Shown: positions 60,033-64,000 of the stretch, piece after piece
Position numbering within the stretch: the first letter of the stretch is position 1
Layout: each line of letters starts with the position of its first letter
NCBI GenBank assembly: GCA_942492025.1
Contig: CALODJ010000003.1
Location: 372,001 to 436,000 of the forward strand
Source: JABDQW01 sp942492025
GTDB lineage: Bacteria; Pseudomonadota; Gammaproteobacteria; SZUA-229
Reading direction: 5' to 3'
Length of the DNA stretch: 64,000 nt
Program-made: the position numbers and the translations under genes
The notes under the pieces: model-generated
Database searches by the model: none
What the model saw: the letters and a program-made list of their open reading frames with translations, nothing else
Told to the model about the DNA's origin: nothing

Positions 60033-60450
60033 GATGAAATTCAACGCCGGTGTGGACATCAATGTTGTTTGGCAGGTTCTTTGATACTGGACATTGCTTC
60101 ATGCGCGATACGATGTAGTCAACTCTGTCATCGCTCGGGTCACCCGAGGCCAGATAAACGTTGAAGCTGACGTCAACTTTCTCCAGGAGCCAGTCTTCAC
60201 TGGCCTCAACCCGTATTTCGCCCTGTGATGCTGCAAGTACAAGATCACGTTCTGTGCTGTTCGTACGCAGGAACAAATGCTGACAGGTGAAAATCGAATA
60301 GACATAGATCAGGAATCCTGGTGTCATGGGATCAAGCTCGAGTGGTTCCCAGCCTTTCTCAGTCAGGACCTGTACGTCCAGTGTCACAATAGTGTTATCG
60401 GATGAGGTATAAGAGGCGCTCAGGCGCAAGTTGAAAATGTGTTTACTCAT
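60025..60450 (-). CDS. OsmC-like protein
   Basis: Protein of 141 residues with the OsmC family pattern at its C-terminus: EASEDWLLEKVDVSFNVYL then VDYIVSRMKQCPVSKNLP, holding the second redox Cys. The first redox Cys expected in the central helix is not evident (CQHLFLRTNSTERDL carries a Cys, offset). It may be an organic hydroperoxide-resistance relative or a non-redox member. Confidence 0.68.
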   Translation of the reverse strand: MSKHIFNLRLSASYTSSDNTIVTLDVQVLTEKGWEPLELDPMTPGFLIYVYSIFTCQHLFLRTNSTERDLVLAASQGEIRVEASEDWLLEKVDVSFNVYLASGDPSDDRVDYIVSRMKQCPVSKNLPNNIDVHTGVEFHHG

Positions 60451-60903
60451 GGTCAGACATCTAGACTGCTTGAATCTTCACAATGTTATCAGCGACAGGA
60501 TACTGCCGGTACACTCAAAATCTCCATCACATTCGTCATAATGAAATAATGCCTGTAGGGTGCGCCGTGCGCACCGGGCCTGAGCCACGCAGTTAGATAC
60601 CGCGGTGCGCACGGCGCACCCTACGATCGTTCCATTCAGCTGGCGGTTCGCTTCTGAATTTTTTCCACGATCTGCAAGATCAGATCTGAGTCACCGCACA
60701 TAATGCCACGCGCGTGTTCGCGTGTCATTAATATCCGGGCTAGCCCGCATTTCTTACCAGGGGGCGAGATTACCACGCAGGGATTTGGATCCACAAAGGA
60801 TTTTGCGAAGGAGCGGAATAACAGTGCGTATTTCCGACTGAGCAAAATACTTTGTGGATTCAAAGATCAAGTGAGGGCTCGTCCATCTGGTGAGAAATGT
60901 GGG
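60451..60903. other. Intergenic region with REP pair and atypical MITE
   Basis: The 60492-60650 part resembles 54718-54870, with a REP pair at 60555-60624. From 60636 to 60740 a reverse-strand frame (ends VEKIQKRTAS) could be the remnant of a gene cut by the MITE at 60740, but evidence is weak. Confidence 0.6.
60555..60624. repeat. REP inverted pair (BIME)
   Basis: Forward REP 60555-60575 and reverse REP 60604-60624, intact, 70 bp overall and same flanks as the pair at 54775-54844. Confidence 0.9.
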
Positions 60904-60907
60904 CTAA
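60740..60907. mobile_element. MITE-like element with a different interior, copy F
   Basis: Ends CTAG plus CCCGCATTTCTTACCAGG on the left and TCTGGTGAGAAATGTGGG plus CTAA on the right, but the 130-bp interior is unlike the other copies; it includes an inverted pair TTTGGATCCACAAAG / CTTTGTGGATTCAAA. The right flank supplies the stop codon of the anti-sigma-like gene on the reverse strand. Confidence 0.75.
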
Positions 60908-61605
60908 GGTCTGAGCTTTTCTGATAACGCCTGGCTGATTCTGTGATTCGGGAAATGCGCTTCCAGTTTGTTCAGTTCGGCTTTAGCCTTTTCGAGCTCG
61001 CCGTCTTCAATCATACGGTTGATCCTCACTTCCCACATCTCTGGTGTCAGCACGGCGAACGGGGCGCTGTCCGCAGCCTCCATCCTCGACCAGGTTTCGT
61101 CTGTCGGGGTATCTGCTACCCGGTTTTCCCTCTCTGCGGCGCGTGACAAGTTGCGCGTTACGGCGGCGTCCATGTCATGGGTGGCTGCCGTGCCGAGGCC
61201 TGGTGTGGCCTGTTTCGCTGCCGGTGTGCCCGGTTCCGGTCTCATGCTTCGCTCAGTGAGCGGCGAGGGTGGGCTCATCACCCCGTTGCGAGTTTCGCCA
61301 GCGCTGTAAAACTGGAACGCGTCATCATCGGCCGGTTCCGATGAAATGTTTTTTTGTACAGAGGTCTGTTCGGTTTTTTGTAGCGACTCCTCCTGCCTGA
61401 GCACGGGTACAAGAATCACAGCGATGACGATGACGGCAGCGACCGACACAGCGACAGGCCAGCCTGCTGAAAACGGGCCCGCGTTCGCCGGTTTTTCAAC
61501 AGCCTTGCGCGAGGCGCTCAGAATAGTGTCATCAAGCGTTTTCGACGGAACCGCTTCGTCAGCCTCGTGGTACAGCCCGGAGATCTTGTCGTCAGCCTGA
61601 CTCAT
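60904..61605 (-). CDS. Membrane-anchored anti-sigma-factor-like protein
   Basis: Protein of 233 residues with a cytoplasmic N-terminus (about 1-46), one membrane helix (VAVSVAAVIVIAVILVPVL, about 50-68) and a periplasmic part rich in Ser/Thr/Glu, ending with helical EKAKAELNKLEAHFPNHRIS. It overlaps the ECF sigma gene by 14 bases, the standard position for an anti-sigma factor. No zinc HxxxCxxC motif is present, so the assignment rests on context. The stop TAG is in the MITE right flank (60904-60907). Confidence 0.72.
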   Translation of the reverse strand: MSQADDKISGLYHEADEAVPSKTLDDTILSASRKAVEKPANAGPFSAGWPVAVSVAAVIVIAVILVPVLRQEESLQKTEQTSVQKNISSEPADDDAFQFYSAGETRNGVMSPPSPLTERSMRPEPGTPAAKQATPGLGTAATHDMDAAVTRNLSRAAERENRVADTPTDETWSRMEAADSAPFAVLTPEMWEVRINRMIEDGELEKAKAELNKLEAHFPNHRISQALSEKLRP

Positions 61606-62152
61606 GCATGATCTCCAGTTGTTGCCGCAGCTTTTTCATCGCATAGCGCAAACGACTTTTAGCGGCTTCATAGGTTATTCCAGTGATATTCGCAATTTCG
61701 TTGATACCCAGTCCCGCTTCTTCTCTTAACAGAAAAGCCTCCTTTTGATCATGGGGCAATTCGGCGATCGCTTTCATCAGGCGTTTATGCTGGTGGATTG
61801 TTTCCAGCCGATTTTCGGGCTGTACCTGGCTTGTGTCACTGATAGAAGATAACTTTTCAGCGTTGTTGTCAAGCGGACGTACGCTTTGTCTGCGGTAATG
61901 GTCAATAATGCGGTTACGGGCGATGTGGTAGAGCCAGGTCTTGAATGTGGCCTTGATCTGATAGCTCATGCGTGAGCTGATCACCTTCAACCATATATCC
62001 TGAAACAGCTCATCGACGGCCTGTGGGCCACACTGGCGCAGGATGAAACGGTACAAAGGCCCTTTATGGCGGTGATACAGGACCTCGAAAGCATCTGCAT
62101 TACCCCGTGAGTATTCCAGCATCAGGCTCTCATCAGAAATTTCTTCATCCAT
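61592..62152 (-). CDS. ECF-type RNA polymerase sigma factor
   Basis: Sigma-70 family protein of 186 residues. Region 2 has YHRHKGPLYRFILRQCG and DELFQDIWLKVI, with FKTWLYHIARNRIIDHYRR (2.3-2.4). Region 4 has LPHDQKEAFLLREEAGLGIN then YEAAKSRLRYAMKKLRQQL. The ATG at 62152 gives the normal N-terminus; a longer frame to 62224 adds a Cys-rich stretch not seen in the family. It lies 83 bp after the VWA gene and overlaps the anti-sigma-like gene. Confidence 0.92.
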   Translation of the reverse strand: MDEEISDESLMLEYSRGNADAFEVLYHRHKGPLYRFILRQCGPQAVDELFQDIWLKVISSRMSYQIKATFKTWLYHIARNRIIDHYRRQSVRPLDNNAEKLSSISDTSQVQPENRLETIHQHKRLMKAIAELPHDQKEAFLLREEAGLGINEIANITGITYEAAKSRLRYAMKKLRQQLEIMHESG

Positions 62153-62235
62153 ACAGTGCAAGCTTACGCATTTATTGACCAACTTTAAACACTGATTCAA
62201 GCAAGAGGGCCGGCTCCCAGTCAAGCAGCAGGGCG

Positions 62236-63999
62236 TTACTGTCTATTCTGACTGGTGTGAATATGCGGGCTCGTCGTTTGCAATGATTTTGCCAGATTGA
62301 CAAGCGTGATGAATTCACCGCGATAACCGAACGGATCCTTGCCGCGGGCTTGACGTGCCAGTTCCAGGACATCATTGAAGTTAAAGTCATCAGTATGTTC
62401 GCCTCCTCGTAATAATTGTCCAAAACCTGCAACAGCGGCTGAAAAGCGGAAGTTGTCGCTGGTGTTGTTCGCACGGTTTTTGATGTCCGTGACCCGTATC
62501 GGGCGTTCAATCAGCCTGCTGTTCTCCGATTCCGGTTGTTTGTAACGCAGGCGCAGCAGCGCTACTTCGTCCTTGTGGGTTGCTGATGCGGTGTCGATCC
62601 TGGCGTAGCGCAACGGGTCGATGCGTTTGTTGTTACTGGCGACCAGGTTGATCTCGTAAAGCGCCGTCACGCTGTGGCCAGCACCGATCTCTCCAGCGTC
62701 AACCTTGTCATTGTTGAAATCTTCCCGTTCGAGTGCGCGGTTTTCATAGCCGATCAGTCTGTATTCAGCAACCACTGCGGGATTGAATTCGATCTGGATC
62801 TTGACGTCTTTGGCGATAGTATTCAGAGTTGAACGCATCTCATCGACAAGCACTTTCTGTGCTTCATTCAGCTTGTCGATATAGGCGTAATTACCATTGC
62901 CCGCGTCCGCCAGCTGTTCCATCAGCTGGTCGTTATAATTACCTGTGCCAAAGCCCAGGGTTGTCAGTGAAATGCCGGACTTGCGTTTTTCTTCAACGAG
63001 GTCTTTCAGGGCCTCGAAATTGACGGTACCGACATTGAAATCACCGTCAGTCGCGAGTATGACGCGGTTGATGCCGCCCTTGATGAATGACTGCCGGGCC
63101 AACTGGTACGCTGTGCGAATGCCAGCAGCGCCATTTGTGCGTCCTCCAGCGCTGAGCGCATCCAGCGCCTGACTGATTTTTGCAGTTTCGTTGCCGGCGG
63201 TGGCTTCCAGCACGACACCACTGGCGCCGGCATACACGACCAGCGAGATACGGTCTTCAGCACGCATTTGCTTGCTCAGCAGTTTGAGTGCGGACTTCAA
63301 CAGGCCGAGCTTGTCGGGTGATTTCATCGAGCCGGAAACATCGACGAGAAATACCAGGTTGCACGCCGGTAGTGATGTTCCAGCCATGTCATAACCCTTT
63401 ATGCCGACATGCAGAATGTGAGTGTCTGCATTCCACGGTGTTGGGCCAATCTCGGTGGTGACTGCGAAAGGATCTCTGCTGCTGTTTGGTGCAGGGTAAT
63501 CGTATGAAAAATAATTAATCAGCTCTTCAACTCTGACAGCGTCCTCGAATGGCAGCTGACCGTTGTTCAGCAGACGACGCACATTGCTGTAGGCGCCTGT
63601 ATCGACATCGATGCTGAAGGTTGAAACGGGTGAGTCGGTAACCCGTTTTATGCCATGGTCATCAAAGTGGGCATAATTCTCCCGAATAACGGATTCATTC
63701 GGCGGGACTAGATTTGGCATGCCGGATGCGGCGCCGTAAGGGAGGCTCTGATAGCTTGTGGCCTCTGCCATGCTTGACAACGGTGTGCTTGCACGCATCG
63801 CGCGCTTCCTGTTCAACCCGTCATGATCGTCAGCCGGCTCAGCATTGTCTGTCGATGGCTTGCTTGCCTGTGCATCCCGATGGTGTTGTGGCTTTATATC
63901 GACCACCGCCGCGGAATGACTCTGAGCGCCTTGTTCACTCGGTTGAGACTGTGTGCATGAGATCAGTAGTGAGCTCAGCGCAATTGCGCTCAGGCCCAT
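62236..63999 (-). CDS. YfbK-like VWA-domain lipoprotein (5' end probably outside window)
   Basis: At least 587 residues. The N-terminal segment (LSAIALSSLLISC) is the end of a lipoprotein signal with a lipobox Cys at residue 15. The first visible Met lacks the usual basic residues before it, so the true start is probably beyond the window edge. The low-complexity linker (about 20-100) is followed by a VWA N-terminal region (SPVSTFSIDVDTGAYSNVRR), a VWA domain with a perfect MIDAS (LVFLVDVSGSMKSPDKL), and a YfbK/DUF3520-type C-terminal domain (VALLRLRYKQPES). YfbK-type proteins are periplasmic or outer-membrane. The downstream sigma/anti-sigma pair may respond to the same stress. Confidence 0.9.
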   Translation of the reverse strand: MGLSAIALSSLLISCTQSQPSEQGAQSHSAAVVDIKPQHHRDAQASKPSTDNAEPADDHDGLNRKRAMRASTPLSSMAEATSYQSLPYGAASGMPNLVPPNESVIRENYAHFDDHGIKRVTDSPVSTFSIDVDTGAYSNVRRLLNNGQLPFEDAVRVEELINYFSYDYPAPNSSRDPFAVTTEIGPTPWNADTHILHVGIKGYDMAGTSLPACNLVFLVDVSGSMKSPDKLGLLKSALKLLSKQMRAEDRISLVVYAGASGVVLEATAGNETAKISQALDALSAGGRTNGAAGIRTAYQLARQSFIKGGINRVILATDGDFNVGTVNFEALKDLVEEKRKSGISLTTLGFGTGNYNDQLMEQLADAGNGNYAYIDKLNEAQKVLVDEMRSTLNTIAKDVKIQIEFNPAVVAEYRLIGYENRALEREDFNNDKVDAGEIGAGHSVTALYEINLVASNNKRIDPLRYARIDTASATHKDEVALLRLRYKQPESENSRLIERPIRVTDIKNRANNTSDNFRFSAAVAGFGQLLRGGEHTDDFNFNDVLELARQARGKDPFGYRGEFITLVNLAKSLQTTSPHIHTSQNRQ

Positions 64000-64000
64000 C

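Noticed and set aside
60636..60863. 75-codon reverse frame in the atypical MITE
   Set aside because: It runs through the MITE left end; at most its last part is a gene remnant, so it is not called as a gene.
1..64000. tRNA or rRNA genes
   Set aside because: No cloverleaf-type sequence or rRNA signature was recognised on reading; a covariance-model scan would settle it.

Overview
The window looks like a chromosomal segment of a free-living gammaproteobacterium, judged from the PhoB/PhoR/PhoU, PstSCAB, SrkA, SlyD, YqhA and YihY proteins, an MSHA-type pilus locus and GTAG-type REP repeats with a RAYT transposase. I cannot name the genus. No rRNA, tRNA, CRISPR array, plasmid or phage core genes were seen.

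Region 1 (1-14.9 kb) is a phosphate island. It runs phoU-phoB-phoR, a PstS-like binding protein, a Na/Pi cotransporter with a PhoU tail, and two tandem CNNM/CorC-type membrane proteins. After a candidate Pho box come pstS, a PhoU-like protein with a C-terminal low-molecular-weight phosphatase-like pseudo-domain, pstC, pstA and two unlike pstB genes. The two PstB proteins carry complementary losses of ATPase motifs, which predicts an asymmetric heterodimer with one good ATP site.

Region 2 (15-26 kb) is mixed housekeeping: a secreted lipase-like hydrolase, a uracil-DNA-glycosylase-family protein, a YihY-type membrane protein in an operon with a two-thioredoxin-domain protein, a thioredoxin-HEAT protein overlapping a GT2 glycosyltransferase, a GIY-YIG nuclease, a PAS-GGDEF-EAL protein and a histidine phosphatase.

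Region 3 (26.4-48.7 kb) is a type IV pilus locus of MSHA type. It opens with a sensor kinase, a receiver protein and a degenerate-GGDEF/EAL protein. Then come an unusual STAS-MshEN-ATPase fusion, an inner-membrane platform protein, and five prepilin-like proteins, including one with an Asp-rich calcium-loop insert and a 1517-residue LamG/DNRLRE tip-adhesin candidate. A RAYT transposase and a GGDEF protein interrupt the run. PilM-, PilN-, PilO- and PilP-like proteins and a secretin close it. The ATPase carries two MshEN-like motifs, so c-di-GMP made or broken by the neighbouring enzymes is the likely control signal.

Region 4 (49-64 kb) holds a flavin reductase-like protein, YqhA, a thioredoxin-fold protein, SrkA, an SRAP protein, an FMN reductase, two divergent copies of an unrecognised roughly 330-residue protein family, SlyD, a SET-domain protein, an OsmC-like protein, and a VWA lipoprotein/ECF sigma/anti-sigma-like set.

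Four repeat families thread the whole window: (i) REP sequences made of GTAG plus a 7-bp-stem hairpin, mostly as inverted pairs, with a RAYT gene as plausible mobiliser; (ii) MITE-like elements with 18-bp inverted ends flanked by YTAR tetranucleotides; (iii) a 'cattgcgagc' family, including an array of about five 115-bp units; (iv) inverted-repeat cassettes enclosing REP pairs. Several of these supply stop codons, start codons or leader codons to genes.
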